Counted from the stretch's first letter, positions 1-7,670 are shown. The stretch: 33,728 nucleotides of DNA from an uncultured bacterium (GCA_902767275.1 CACXGY010000087.1:1-33728), one strand, 5' to 3'. Made by a program: numbers and translations. Notes: a model not told the origin generated them from the letters alone.

Positions 1-109
1 ATCTCTCTTGTATATATAAAGTATATAACTTTGAAAAAATTGACTTTTTTATAACATTTTTATTACTTATCGTTTACAAAACTTAATTAAAAGGTTAAAA
101 ATAACTGCT

Positions 110-298
110 ATGTTTAAATTTTTTAGAAAAATTTTTGATTATAAAAAGCAAATTAAAGATTTAAAATACAAAACTGAGTCTTTAATTTTTGATTTAAAAC
201 ACTCCCTATCTATATCAGAAAAATATTTTCCCTATATGAAAACAACAGATAAAATCCAATTATTAATTTTAAGGAGAAATTTATGGATAAAGAAATGA
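110..298 (+). CDS. small basic protein of unknown function, first gene of the phage tail-tip module
   Basis: The frame encodes 62 residues, rich in Lys, Phe and Ile, with no recognised domain and no clear membrane segment. It starts MFKFFRKIFDYKKQIKDLK and its middle could form an amphipathic helix. Only a weak AAGG lies about 14 bases before the ATG, so initiation is uncertain. Its last 16 bases overlap the start of the next gene, which has a much better ribosome binding site. The overlap and same-strand packing suggest it belongs to the phage operon that follows. Bases 1-109 upstream are very AT-rich with no gene visible; TTGACT at 40-45 could be a -35 box but lacks a convincing -10. It could be a spurious frame. 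Confidence 0.4.
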   Translation: MFKFFRKIFDYKKQIKDLKYKTESLIFDLKHSLSISEKYFPYMKTTDKIQLLILRRNLWIKK

Positions 299-522
299 TG
301 GCAAAATATGCACCGGTTATATTGATAGTTTTTGTTATGTTCTTTCAATATAATTTATTTGTTACCCCGCAAGAGTTAGAAATACAACATCGTCAAATTT
401 TAGAAACTGTTTCACAGAAATATATGACAAAAGAAGAATCTAGTAATTTAAAAAATCAACTTTCTGATATGCAAAAAAAGGTTGATAAAATTTATGATGC
501 CATTATCGGCGGAAAGGAATAA
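283..522 (+). CDS. phage-type small membrane-anchored coiled-coil protein
   Basis: A 79-residue protein with one hydrophobic segment at about residues 9-27 (YAPVILIVFVMFFQYNLFV), followed by a charged helical region (about 35-75) with heptad-like spacing ending in KKVDKIYDAI. This fits a protein anchored in the inner membrane with a coiled coil outside it, as seen for small holin-, spanin- or tail-associated phage proteins encoded just before tail-fibre genes. AAGGAG 7 bases before the ATG supports the start. Only three bases separate its stop from the tail-collar gene, so they are probably co-transcribed. No specific family can be named; a lysis-accessory role is a guess from position and topology. 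Confidence 0.72.
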   Translation: MDKEMMAKYAPVILIVFVMFFQYNLFVTPQELEIQHRQILETVSQKYMTKEESSNLKNQLSDMQKKVDKIYDAIIGGKE

Positions 523-525
523 TCT

Positions 526-1170
526 ATGAGTTTGATTAGGATTGAATATGGTTCTCTTGCTTCTTCACAAGATATGAATCATAATTTTGAGTATTTAGAA
601 GATATTATATCTTCTCTTTCATCTAATATAACGGATAAAACATCTTCTTTTTCATCTACAGTGCAAACTTTAAACAGAAGCGTTCAAGAGTTGCTTAATT
701 ATAGAGCAAGTTTTGTATCTGTAGGAGTTATTTTGCCTTATGCAGGAGATGTAATACCCGACGGGTATTTATTATGTGACGGCTCTGAAGTATTAGTAGA
801 AGATTTCCCTGAATTACATAATGTCATAGGGTATTTATACGGGAGTTCTGATAGTACATCTTTTTGTTTGCCTGATATGAAAGATAAAACATTATGGGGT
901 GTTGGCGAACACAATTTGGCAGAATATATAACTTCTAAACTTCCAAATATTAAAGGACAATTCAGATTAGTTGGTACGGAAGGATCAAGTGCTGTTTCCG
1001 GTGCGTTTAGTGCAAGTACAAAAGGTGGTAGTTACGGTCAGGGGCATGAACCATCTGCATCTAACCCATTAATGAAATTTGATGCTTCTCGTTCAAATAA
1101 TATATATGACAGTAATTGTTCTATTGTTCAACCACCGTCTATTGCCGTTCAATTTATTATTAAATATTAG
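526..1170 (+). CDS. phage tail collar domain protein (short tail-fibre/receptor-binding tip)
   Basis: A 214-residue protein. Residues 1-60 are a Ser/Asn-rich helical stalk. Residues about 67-120 are a phage tail collar domain, with the pattern GVILPYAGDVIPDGYLLCDG followed by LPDMKDKTLWGVGE, as in phage tail fibres and microcystin-dependent-protein-like proteins. The C-terminal part (about 135-214) is a Gly/Ser-rich tip with FDASRSNNIYDSN and VQPPSIAVQFIIKY. The same pattern occurs in the larger fibre protein at 2045-3703, so the two share a tip module. GGAAAGGA precedes the ATG. It is likely a structural protein at the particle tip that contacts the host surface. The collar assignment is firm; receptor and particle type are unknown. 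Confidence 0.88.
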   Translation: MSLIRIEYGSLASSQDMNHNFEYLEDIISSLSSNITDKTSSFSSTVQTLNRSVQELLNYRASFVSVGVILPYAGDVIPDGYLLCDGSEVLVEDFPELHNVIGYLYGSSDSTSFCLPDMKDKTLWGVGEHNLAEYITSKLPNIKGQFRLVGTEGSSAVSGAFSASTKGGSYGQGHEPSASNPLMKFDASRSNNIYDSNCSIVQPPSIAVQFIIKY

Positions 1171-1184
1171 CAGAAAGGATTTTT

Positions 1185-1676
1185 ATGAAAATTTTTTATT
1201 ATGACAAAAGAACTAAAGAATATATTGGATTTACAAACGCTCAACCGCATCCTTTTAAATCCGGAGAATTTATTTTCCCTCCTAATTCAACAAGGATTTC
1301 TCCCCCTGAACTTAAACAAAATGAAACAACAATTTTTGTTGATAATTGTTGGAATGTAATTCCTGACTTCCGTGGACTGGAGCAAATAAATCTTGATACA
1401 AAAGAGGTTTCGATTATTGAAAAATTCGGAAATCTTGAAAAAGGTTATATGCTTTATTCAAATTATTTATTATCGGATGAGTATAAAAAATATTTGTCTG
1501 ATAAAGAAAAAGAGTACAAATATAATGAAATTCTTTTTAAAATAAAAAATCTTGATAAGAAGCGTATAAGAGCGTTTTGTGAACCATCTGTTAAAGATGA
1601 ATCAACAGGACAGACTTGGTTAGAATTTTACAATGAGCAAATTAAAGAACTTAGAAAAAGTTTGGAGGAAATTTAG
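1185..1676 (+). CDS. tail-fibre-assembly-like protein
   Basis: A 163-residue protein. The N-terminal half has the spaced pattern YYD..TKEYIG, then PHPFKSGEFIFPPNST, then CWNVIPDFRG. This matches the small domain found in phage tail-fibre assembly chaperone-like proteins (proline-rich stretch, then W and a D-x-RG motif). The C-terminal half is a charged helix with KKRIRAFCEPS and TWLEFYNEQIKELRKSL, a tail often seen in fibre-associated proteins of this kind. AGAAAGGA precedes the start. It sits 14 bases after one collar protein and directly before a BppU-like gene, so a role in folding or attaching the fibres is plausible. The similarity is by pattern only; it may instead be a minor structural protein. 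Confidence 0.7.
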   Translation: MKIFYYDKRTKEYIGFTNAQPHPFKSGEFIFPPNSTRISPPELKQNETTIFVDNCWNVIPDFRGLEQINLDTKEVSIIEKFGNLEKGYMLYSNYLLSDEYKKYLSDKEKEYKYNEILFKIKNLDKKRIRAFCEPSVKDESTGQTWLEFYNEQIKELRKSLEEI

Positions 1677-1677
1677 T

Positions 1678-2052
1678 ATGTCATTAACTATTGATGAAAA
1701 CGGGACTATATATATTTATCAAGGAGATAGCGGCGAGATTGTCATTTCAGGTTTAAATCCTCTGAAAAATTACAAGGTATATTTTGCTGTTAAAAATAGT
1801 AACAGAGAAACTATAGGTAATGAGATTTCCGTTAATTCAAATTATAAAACTTCCGTAACGTTTTATTTATCAGGAGAGTTTACGGATTTATTAACTGTTC
1901 CAAAGTCAGATGATTATGCTCAATATTATTACGGTATAAAACTTTGTGATGGTGAAACCATAGAGGACACATTATTTATTGCTAATTCAGATTACGGGCA
2001 ACTAAATTATATTATTGTTTATCCAAAAATAGTGGAGGGTAATGATGAGTGA
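1678..2052 (+). CDS. phage baseplate upper protein (BppU)-like domain protein
   Basis: A 124-residue, mostly beta-strand protein starting MSLTIDENGTIYIYQGDSG. Its pattern of a short strand, QGDSGEI, a turn with NPLKNY, then KVYFAVKNSN, resembles the N-terminal jelly-roll domain of phage BppU-like proteins, which attach receptor-binding proteins to the baseplate. I chose the ATG at 1678, not an in-frame ATG 45 bases upstream, because GGAGG lies just before it and the upstream start would overlap the previous gene. The stop overlaps the start of the following fibre gene, a sign of translational coupling. It plausibly connects that fibre to the baseplate. The family assignment is moderate. Confidence 0.7.
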   Translation: MSLTIDENGTIYIYQGDSGEIVISGLNPLKNYKVYFAVKNSNRETIGNEISVNSNYKTSVTFYLSGEFTDLLTVPKSDDYAQYYYGIKLCDGETIEDTLFIANSDYGQLNYIIVYPKIVEGNDE

Positions 2053-3703
2053 TAATAAAAATATAAAAATATCCGGTAATAATGGACAAAATAGTATTTT
2101 TATATCCGTTGGTTCCTCGAATGATGATATAAGTATACACAGTTATCCTATAAACAGAGCAAACCCTTTAGATAAAAATTCTCACTCGATTGTAAGTATT
2201 ACAAATAATAATGCCAAATATTATCAGGAACAAGCAGAAATGTCTGCATCAGAAGCACAAAAAAGTGCTTCTGATTGTGCTAATTATATGACCTCAATTA
2301 CGAGATTATATAATGAGTGTGAAAATATAAAAAATGAATTAGAAGATAATATATCCAGCAGTATAAATTCACATATTGAAGATTCTGAAAATCCGCATAA
2401 GGTAAATGCTGAACAGGTCAATACATATACCAAAGAAGAATTAGATATCAGATATCAACCTGTTGGAAATTATTTAACCGAACATCAGGATATTTCTCAA
2501 AAAGTTAATTATTCGGATTTATCACAGGTAGCAACCAGTGGGAATTATGATGACTTGACGAACAAACCTGCAATCCCCGAAAGTGCTATTATAGATAATG
2601 CGTTATCTCTTACCAGTACAAATTCTCTGCAAAATTCTGTTATAACATCTGTTTTTAATACAAAACAAGACATTATAACGGATATTGATTTAATTAGAAA
2701 CGGTGCAAACCTTGGCAGCACTGCTGTTCAGCCATCAACATTGTCTAATTATTATAATAAAGAACAATCAGACAGTTTAATCAACACAGTTAAGCGTAAC
2801 ATTGGCGAAGTTGTGACATCAACTATTCCTTTAACCGATGCAGGTTTGCATTTGCTTGACGGTTCTTTAATATCAGGCTCAGGTGTTTATGCGGAGTTTG
2901 TTGAGTATATCGCAAGTATTTATGATGCAAGTGCAAGTTATTTTTGCACCGAATCTGATTGGCAAAACTCTGTCACAACTTACGGTGTTTGTGGAAAGTT
3001 TGTCTATGACAGTGTAAATAATACGGTTAGACTTCCAAAGATAACAGGGTTCACAGAGGGTACAACAGATGTTAATACTCTCGGAGATTTGACAGAAGCA
3101 GGTTTGCCGAATATTGAAGGTCGTATTTACGTTAAAACAAGTTCAGGCGGAACAGCAAGCGGTGCATTTACTTTTTCTAGTGAGAATACTGGTGTAACTC
3201 CTAGCGGTACTAATAAAGATAAGAACGTAGATGCTAACTTTGACGCTTCATTATCTAATACCATATACGGTAATTCAACCACAGTACAACCTCAATCAAT
3301 AAAAGTTCTCTATTATATCGTACTTGCTAATACCACAAAAACTGACATAGAAGTAGATATTGATGAAGTTGTAACAGACTTAAACGGAAAAGCCGATACA
3401 GACCTCTCAAACGTACCTACAACAAAGGGTATATTGACAGAGAGTTATATCAACGGAACATCAGGCTATCGTGTATATGCTGATAATTATTGTGTTCAAT
3501 GGGGCAGATTTTATGGAATATCAGGTACAATTACCTTGTTAAAATCTTATGCCGATACCAATTATTGTGTGGCTATTTCATCAAGTGCTCGTATTTCGTG
3601 GTTTTGTTCCGCATCGGCTGTTAATTCAATGAGTGTAGGTTCAGATAGTGACAATAGTCACAATTGCTATTGGATAACAACAGGATTTATAGGGGGGCAA
3701 TAA
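2045..3703 (+). CDS. large phage tail-fibre protein with collar-like tip and C-terminal beta-sandwich
   Basis: A 552-residue protein. The N-terminal 110 residues include a likely coiled-coil stalk (QEQAEMSASEAQKSASDC). Residues about 115-145 contain the phage-fibre pattern HIEDSENPHKVNAEQVNTYT followed by KEELDIRY. The middle (about 250-430) is a collar-like region with LPNIEGR, FDASLSNTIYGN and TVQPQSIKVLYYIV, matching the tip of the protein at 526-1170. After a linker, the last 95 residues start GYRVYADNYCVQWGRF, the pattern of C-terminal knob domains of phage tail fibres. GGAGGG lies five bases before the ATG at 2045; another ATG at 2042 is too close to it. It is probably the main host-recognition fibre of this module. 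Confidence 0.85.
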   Translation: MSDNKNIKISGNNGQNSIFISVGSSNDDISIHSYPINRANPLDKNSHSIVSITNNNAKYYQEQAEMSASEAQKSASDCANYMTSITRLYNECENIKNELEDNISSSINSHIEDSENPHKVNAEQVNTYTKEELDIRYQPVGNYLTEHQDISQKVNYSDLSQVATSGNYDDLTNKPAIPESAIIDNALSLTSTNSLQNSVITSVFNTKQDIITDIDLIRNGANLGSTAVQPSTLSNYYNKEQSDSLINTVKRNIGEVVTSTIPLTDAGLHLLDGSLISGSGVYAEFVEYIASIYDASASYFCTESDWQNSVTTYGVCGKFVYDSVNNTVRLPKITGFTEGTTDVNTLGDLTEAGLPNIEGRIYVKTSSGGTASGAFTFSSENTGVTPSGTNKDKNVDANFDASLSNTIYGNSTTVQPQSIKVLYYIVLANTTKTDIEVDIDEVVTDLNGKADTDLSNVPTTKGILTESYINGTSGYRVYADNYCVQWGRFYGISGTITLLKSYADTNYCVAISSSARISWFCSASAVNSMSVGSDSDNSHNCYWITTGFIGGQ

Positions 3704-4200
3704 TGGAAATAAAAGAAACATTAAACAAACCATATACAGAACAGGAACGTATAGAGTTTATCGTTGAGAATAACCATAATAACGGCTATGAGATACGAGA
3801 AACGGACACAGAACTGCAAGCGTGGGGTTCTGATAGTAATGAGTTATTTGAACAGGCAAAGACTGAAAAAATCGCTCTTAACGATGAATTGAGAGATACC
3901 GCCTTACTATCAGGTGTAACATATCAAAATGTCCTGTTTGATTCAGACACAGACCAAAAGGTAAACCTTCTTGCTACTGTCAGCAATATGGTTGAAACCG
4001 ACACTATACTTTGGTACGGAATGGATAACAAAGGTCTGTTATGTACTAAGGCTGACTTAATAGCAATAGGCGGACTGATTACAGAACTACACTCTTTCTG
4101 TTGGAATATGAACGCTCATATCAAAGAACAGATTGAAGGTGCTCAAACTATAGAAGAATTAGACAATATAGAGATAAGTTATGATAGAATAAAGGTTTAA
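3703..4200 (+). CDS. DUF4376-type phage tail-fibre-associated protein
   Basis: A 165-residue protein starting MEIKETLNKPYTEQERIEFI. Its C-terminal 110 residues show the DUF4376 pattern found in many phage tail regions: RDTALLSGVTYQNVLFDSD, DQKVNLLATV, then TKADLIAIGGLI and a final IEELDNIEI. Proteins with this domain sit next to tail fibres and may be fibre chaperones or structural components, but the mechanism is unknown. The stop of the upstream gene and this ATG share one base (TAATG), and GGGGGG lies just before, so I prefer this start to an in-frame ATG 39 bases upstream. This is the last gene of the tail-tip module; non-coding DNA follows. Confidence 0.8.
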   Translation: MEIKETLNKPYTEQERIEFIVENNHNNGYEIRETDTELQAWGSDSNELFEQAKTEKIALNDELRDTALLSGVTYQNVLFDSDTDQKVNLLATVSNMVETDTILWYGMDNKGLLCTKADLIAIGGLITELHSFCWNMNAHIKEQIEGAQTIEELDNIEISYDRIKV

Positions 4201-4299
4201 TTATATGTTTTATTAGATATAAAGGTAGGGGTATGTTGTTACATAATAAATATTATGGGTATATGTCTAATTTAATTTTTAAAAAATATTTATGTACTT

Positions 4300-4338
4300 T
4301 TTTCTTTTCTTTATATTGCGACGGTAAAGAAAAGAAAA
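4300..4338 (+). other. A/T-rich hairpin downstream of the tail-tip operon
   Basis: A perfect 14-bp inverted repeat (TTTTCTTTTCTTTA at 4300-4313 and its complement at 4325-4338) surrounds an 11-base loop TATTGCGACGG. It begins 100 bases after the last fibre gene and runs into the structured repeat at 4335. It could end or stabilise the tail-tip transcript, but the stem is pyrimidine/purine tract DNA without a typical GC core or following T-run. A smaller perfect hairpin (CATAATA, AA, TATTATG) lies upstream at 4242-4257. The rest of 4201-4665 apart from the repeat shows no gene. Confidence 0.45.
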
Positions 4339-4471
4339 GTAGGTAAGGTAAACTTTAATCTACCAATACTTATTTATCGGCAACCCTTCCCTAACCCTTC
4401 CCTTGCTAAGGGCAGGGAACACACATCCTTCCCTTGACAAGGGAAGGACAGAGAATGGGTTACCGATGTTT
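4335..4471 (+). repeat. structured dispersed repeat, copy A
   Basis: This non-coding element matches the reverse complement of 8557-8693 without gaps; by hand count 113 of 137 positions agree (about 82%). It can fold into several hairpins. ATCCTTCCCTTGACAAGGGA and the following AGGA contain a perfect 10-bp stem with a GAC loop (4426-4448). CCCTT and AAGGG around GCT form a second (4400-4412). An outer CGGCAACCC pairs with GGGTTACCG (4378-4386 with 4457-4465, one mismatch), giving a three-way junction. A further weak hairpin CCAATA/TATCGG lies at about 4363-4380. It lies in the 3' region of the tail-tip operon, reading in the same direction. No coding frame or transposase is present. Possible identities are a MITE-like or REP-like element, or an RNA. 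Confidence 0.85.
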
Positions 4472-4665
4472 ATATTATTGAACATTTGCAACCTATAAAC
4501 TTTTTTATATTTACCCCTGCGGTCAAAGAAAGTGGACATCCATATCTATCAAAAATAACGTAACTATATTTATTTTTTTATATACCAATAATACTTATTA
4601 TGTACGACATACTTCCACATAATAAATTTAGAAAGAAATTGTAAATAATTTAATAGGAGGTTATT

Positions 4666-4983
4666 ATGGCAAATAAATACACATTTAGAACAGTAGTAGA
4701 ACACTTGATACAGTATATCAAAGTGAATATACAAGAACTTGCAAAAAAAGAACTTGAAAACACAACAAAAAAAGAAAAACTCGATAAAGCAGCGACAACA
4801 TATATTGTTGCACTGTTGGCAGGAGCAAAAGTAAATCTTATAACAAAATGGGTAATTGAACACTATGTAATAAAAAATATCCCTGTGCTTACACAAGCGG
4901 TGTATGACCTTTTGAAAGACAGAGTAATTTATAACGCCAATAATAAAAATAATCAGTCTGACAACATAACTAATGAAGTATAA
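4666..4983 (+). CDS. small phage protein before terminase (holin-like or small-terminase-like)
   Basis: A 105-residue protein, basic and helical, starting MANKYTFRTVVEHLIQYIKV. The central part (KLDKAATTYIVALLAG, then AVYDLLKDRVIY) resembles the C-terminal part of LL-H-type phage holins. I see only one moderately hydrophobic stretch (about 46-72), so a membrane role is uncertain. Its position, with its last 11 bases overlapping the large terminase gene, is where a small terminase subunit is usually encoded, so that is an equal alternative. AGGAGG five bases before the ATG is one of the strongest ribosome binding sites in the window. It starts the second phage gene pair, separated from the tail-tip module by the structured repeat. 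Confidence 0.7.
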   Translation: MANKYTFRTVVEHLIQYIKVNIQELAKKELENTTKKEKLDKAATTYIVALLAGAKVNLITKWVIEHYVIKNIPVLTQAVYDLLKDRVIYNANNKNNQSDNITNEV

Positions 4984-6274
4984 GTTACTTGATAAACAAA
5001 AGGAGTTTATTGAAATTCCGCATAAATGTCTTTTAGATGTGGCAATATATCAAGGCGGTTATGGAAGCGGAAAAACTTGGTGCGGAGCATTATTGGGGAT
5101 ACTGTTGGCAAAAAAATATGCAGGTTCTAGGGGGTTAGTCGGGGCAAAAGAGTATGAACTCGTAAGGAAAACGACTTTAGTTACATATCTGGAACATCTT
5201 GAGAATTTGGGATATAAGGAAAATATTCATTATTCATACAACAAGATTGACAAGATAATCAAATTTAAGAACGGTTCGGAAATTTTGTTCTCGGCTTTCG
5301 AAGATCCTGAACGGTTTAAATCGTTAAATATTCACTGGGCTGAAATAGAAGAAGCATCTCAGATAGATGATGCTTCTTTTAAACAGTTACTCGGACGATT
5401 AAGAAACACTTATAGAGGAAAAGATTGGGAGAACTTTAGATATCGTTTGTTTGGGCATACTAATCCTCAATCTGATAAAGGGTGGATTTGGAAAAGATTT
5501 GTTGAACAACCTCGTGAAAATTACAGACTTATTATTGCTCCGACGACAAACAATATTTATTTGCCGGAACATTTTATACAATCTTTAAAAGAAAATTTTG
5601 ATGAAGATTATTATAATATAAACGTTCTTGGGAATTTCGGCGATTATTCCAGCGGTTTGGTTGTTAAAGGCTTTTCTGATGAAAATCTTAAACATTTTAA
5701 ATACTGTCCTGATTTACCTCTGCATATTTCTTGTGATTTTAATGTTGATCCGATGTGTTGGACTCTTTCATATATTGATGAAGAAAATGTTTATTATTTT
5801 GATGAACTCGTAATTGAAAAAACAACGACAGAACAATGTATTCAGGAATTAATAAGACGTTACCCAAACCACAAATCTCAAATAATTATTAATGGGGATG
5901 CTTCGGGCGATAACCGTACAACTCAAAGTGAGTATACAAATTATGCAATTATTAAAAATGCTTTATATAATCACGGATATGATAGGAAACAAGTAAAGTT
6001 TCATCTCAGAGATTATAATCCTCCTATTTTAAACAGAATAGCCTCCTTTAATGCAAAAGTGCATAATTCAAATGGGGATAGACATCTCTTTATCGATGAG
6101 AGAAGATGTAAATGGTTGTTATACAATATCTATAATTTATCCTTTAAAGAGGGAACAAGCATTGTTGATGTTCCTACCTTTTCTCAAATTAAATCAAATC
6201 GTGATTCAAAATTTCTTGAACATCCTTTTGATGCAGCAAGTTATTTAACAGAATATTATTGGCGTATTAAATAG
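4973..6274 (+). CDS. terL: phage terminase large subunit
   Basis: A 433-residue, apparently full-length terminase: the motor that cuts concatemeric phage DNA and drives it into the capsid. The N-terminal ATPase has a Walker A GGYGSGKT (residues 28-35), a Walker B with catalytic acid in NIHWAEIEE (119-127) and a coupling motif GHTNPQ (161-166). The C-terminal RNase H-like nuclease has its expected acidic residues at D255 (ISCDFNVDP), D309 (IINGDASGDN) and D420 (HPFDAASYL). The order of motifs fits the PBSX/Terminase_3 type. Its start overlaps the preceding small gene by 11 bases, so translation is probably coupled. It is odd that the gene is followed by a terminator and envelope genes rather than portal and capsid genes. 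The frame is intact, which argues for recent or maintained function. Confidence 0.93.
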   Translation: MKYKLLDKQKEFIEIPHKCLLDVAIYQGGYGSGKTWCGALLGILLAKKYAGSRGLVGAKEYELVRKTTLVTYLEHLENLGYKENIHYSYNKIDKIIKFKNGSEILFSAFEDPERFKSLNIHWAEIEEASQIDDASFKQLLGRLRNTYRGKDWENFRYRLFGHTNPQSDKGWIWKRFVEQPRENYRLIIAPTTNNIYLPEHFIQSLKENFDEDYYNINVLGNFGDYSSGLVVKGFSDENLKHFKYCPDLPLHISCDFNVDPMCWTLSYIDEENVYYFDELVIEKTTTEQCIQELIRRYPNHKSQIIINGDASGDNRTTQSEYTNYAIIKNALYNHGYDRKQVKFHLRDYNPPILNRIASFNAKVHNSNGDRHLFIDERRCKWLLYNIYNLSFKEGTSIVDVPTFSQIKSNRDSKFLEHPFDAASYLTEYYWRIK

Positions 6275-6294
6275 TTTTAATGTATATTTTAAGT

Positions 6295-6325
6295 GAGTGA
6301 TTTAGGTTTAAATCACTCTTTTTTT
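6295..6325 (+). terminator. Rho-independent terminator after terL
   Basis: A perfect 10-bp stem (GAGTGATTTA at 6295-6304, TAAATCACTC at 6309-6318) with a GGTT loop is followed directly by seven T residues. It begins 20 bases after the terL stop and closes the phage segment. Confidence 0.9.
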
Positions 6326-6356
6326 GTTTGTTATATATGACCTTTGTTACAAAGTA

Positions 6357-6385
6357 TTGAAGTTTCAGAGATAATTCAGTAGTAT
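6357..6385 (+). promoter_or_regulatory. possible promoter of the GT9 gene
   Basis: TTGAAG (6357-6362) and TAGTAT (6380-6385) are separated by 17 bases and lie 22 bases before the glycosyltransferase start. Each box matches the housekeeping consensus at four of six positions. AAAGGAA between the -10 and the ATG could be the ribosome binding site. The call is weak but the place is right, since a terminator lies just upstream. Confidence 0.35.
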
Positions 6386-6407
6386 AGTAATATAAAGGAA
6401 TTGTGAA

Positions 6408-7439
6408 ATGGCTCAGAAAAGAATACTCATAATTGCGACCGGAAATATAGCAAATACAGTTTATACCTTGCCTCTGGCATGTGTTTTAAAGGGCTATAAC
6501 TATTGTGTCGATTATGTTGTTTCTGAAAAAGGATTCAGCGTAATAAATAAAAACCCAAAAGTCGATAGAATTTTTTTGATGTCAATGGAGCGATGGAGCG
6601 GGAACTGGTTAAAATCCGATACTTGGGAAGCATTTTTTAAACAGGTTAATCGTGTCAAAATGACAGAGTATGATATTGTAATCGATTGTCAACAGGATAT
6701 TCGAAGTCTGTTAACATTTGCTATGTGTAACGGGAAAAGAAAACTTACTTACTCTGATGCAAAAGGGTTTTCTTCTATAGGCGGAAATGAGTTTATTGAT
6801 AAGAATTCTAATATAAAATTAGAGAGTAAAAATATAGTTGAGCGAAATTTGAATTTTTTAAAGTATTTGAAGATGGAGTATAATTCAATAGAGTTTCCAT
6901 TACCAAAGGCGGATTATACTTATGTTATGCGTCATAATCAAACACTTGAAAACCTTGATGAAAACAAGCAGACAATAATAATATCAGCAGGTGCAAGAAA
7001 TGAGAATAAACGCTGGGCAACTGCAAATTGGAGAGCCTTAATAGATAGAATAAAAGATAAATACAATCTTGTTTTTACCGGAAGTATAATAGATAAACCG
7101 TTTGTCAAAGAAATTGGCGGAGATGGATATTTGAATTTATGCGGAGAAACAAGAGTTGAGAGTTTTATTGAGTTGCTGCGGCGGGCGGATATCGTTATAA
7201 CAAGTGATACAGAAACGTCTGCTCTTGCATGGGCAGTTCAAAAACCAAAAATAATCACATTGTTTACTTGCTCGGATCCTGAAAAATACAGTCCGATTGA
7301 TTATAATGATAAAGAAAAATATAAGTCATTATACGGAAATCTTGATTGCCAACCGTGTGCAGCTGAAGCGTGTCTTGATATGGAACCAAAATGCAGAAAA
7401 TTCCCTACCGTCGATGATGTTATTAGAGCAATCGGATAA
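6408..7439 (+). CDS. GT9-family glycosyltransferase (lipopolysaccharide heptosyltransferase-like)
   Basis: A 343-residue cytoplasmic glycosyltransferase with two Rossmann-like halves. The family's C-terminal signature is clear: ISAGARNENKRWATANWRAL (about 191-210), NLCGETRVESFIELLRRADI (about 242-261), ITSDTET, then PKIITLFTCSDPEKYSP and a Cys-rich end. Such enzymes add ADP-heptose or a related sugar to the LPS core at the inner face of the inner membrane. Two oddities: the residue aligned with the catalytic Asp of heptosyltransferase I (GDV..TLP motif) is Asn16 in IANTVYTLP, and the usual DSG..H sugar-nucleotide motif reads DTETSA. It may therefore use another donor or mechanism, or be inactive. 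It is a single-gene unit between a terminator and an AT-rich gap. Confidence 0.82.
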   Translation: MAQKRILIIATGNIANTVYTLPLACVLKGYNYCVDYVVSEKGFSVINKNPKVDRIFLMSMERWSGNWLKSDTWEAFFKQVNRVKMTEYDIVIDCQQDIRSLLTFAMCNGKRKLTYSDAKGFSSIGGNEFIDKNSNIKLESKNIVERNLNFLKYLKMEYNSIEFPLPKADYTYVMRHNQTLENLDENKQTIIISAGARNENKRWATANWRALIDRIKDKYNLVFTGSIIDKPFVKEIGGDGYLNLCGETRVESFIELLRRADIVITSDTETSALAWAVQKPKIITLFTCSDPEKYSPIDYNDKEKYKSLYGNLDCQPCAAEACLDMEPKCRKFPTVDDVIRAIG

Positions 7440-7479
7440 AATGTTAACCGTTTAATATGATAAAAAATAAAAAATTAAA

Positions 7480-7517
7480 AATATCATGAATATTTTCATG
7501 AAAATGTTCATGATATT
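7480..7517. promoter_or_regulatory. 38-bp near-perfect palindrome upstream of the lytic transglycosylase
   Basis: The sequence reads almost the same on both strands from 7480 to 7517, with arms AATATCATGAA and TTCATGATATT and an inner TTTTCATGAAAA. Only one base pair (T7491 against G7506) breaks the symmetry, and this would be a G-U pair in RNA. ATGAA occurs repeatedly within it. It starts 41 bases after the GT9 stop. It could be an operator for a dimeric or tetrameric repressor, or a hairpin protecting or ending the GT9 transcript; there is no T-run right after it. Confidence 0.6.
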
Positions 7518-7563
7518 CATTAAAAAATAGCCCAAACGGACTACAAAAATTTTTAATGAATAT
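7513..7563. promoter_or_regulatory. second inverted repeat overlapping the palindrome
   Basis: A perfect 14-bp inverted repeat, ATATTCATTAAAAA (7513-7526) and TTTTTAATGAATAT (7550-7563), encloses a 23-base loop containing the only GC-rich patch here (GCCCAAACGGAC). Its left arm shares four bases with the right arm of the palindrome at 7480-7517, so in RNA both full stems could not form together. It might be an alternative hairpin pair or stacked operator sites. Bases 7564-7670 show no further gene or clear signal. Confidence 0.55.
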
Positions 7564-7670
7564 TCATTTTCTAAAAAATTACCCCCATTTTAAACATTCT
7601 TAACATTTCTTAATGAGGTTATTATCATTGGGTTTTAGCGATTGTTTTTTTAGCAATTGAAAATTAGGAC

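Noticed and set aside
526-3703. Diversity-generating retroelement target in the tail proteins
   Set aside because: No reverse transcriptase or template repeat is visible, and the two tip modules differ as ordinary paralogues.
4570-4896. Minus-strand open frame rich in Cys and Phe opposite the holin/TerS-like gene
   Set aside because: It is the shadow of a plus-strand gene with a very strong ribosome binding site and has a composition unlike real proteins here.
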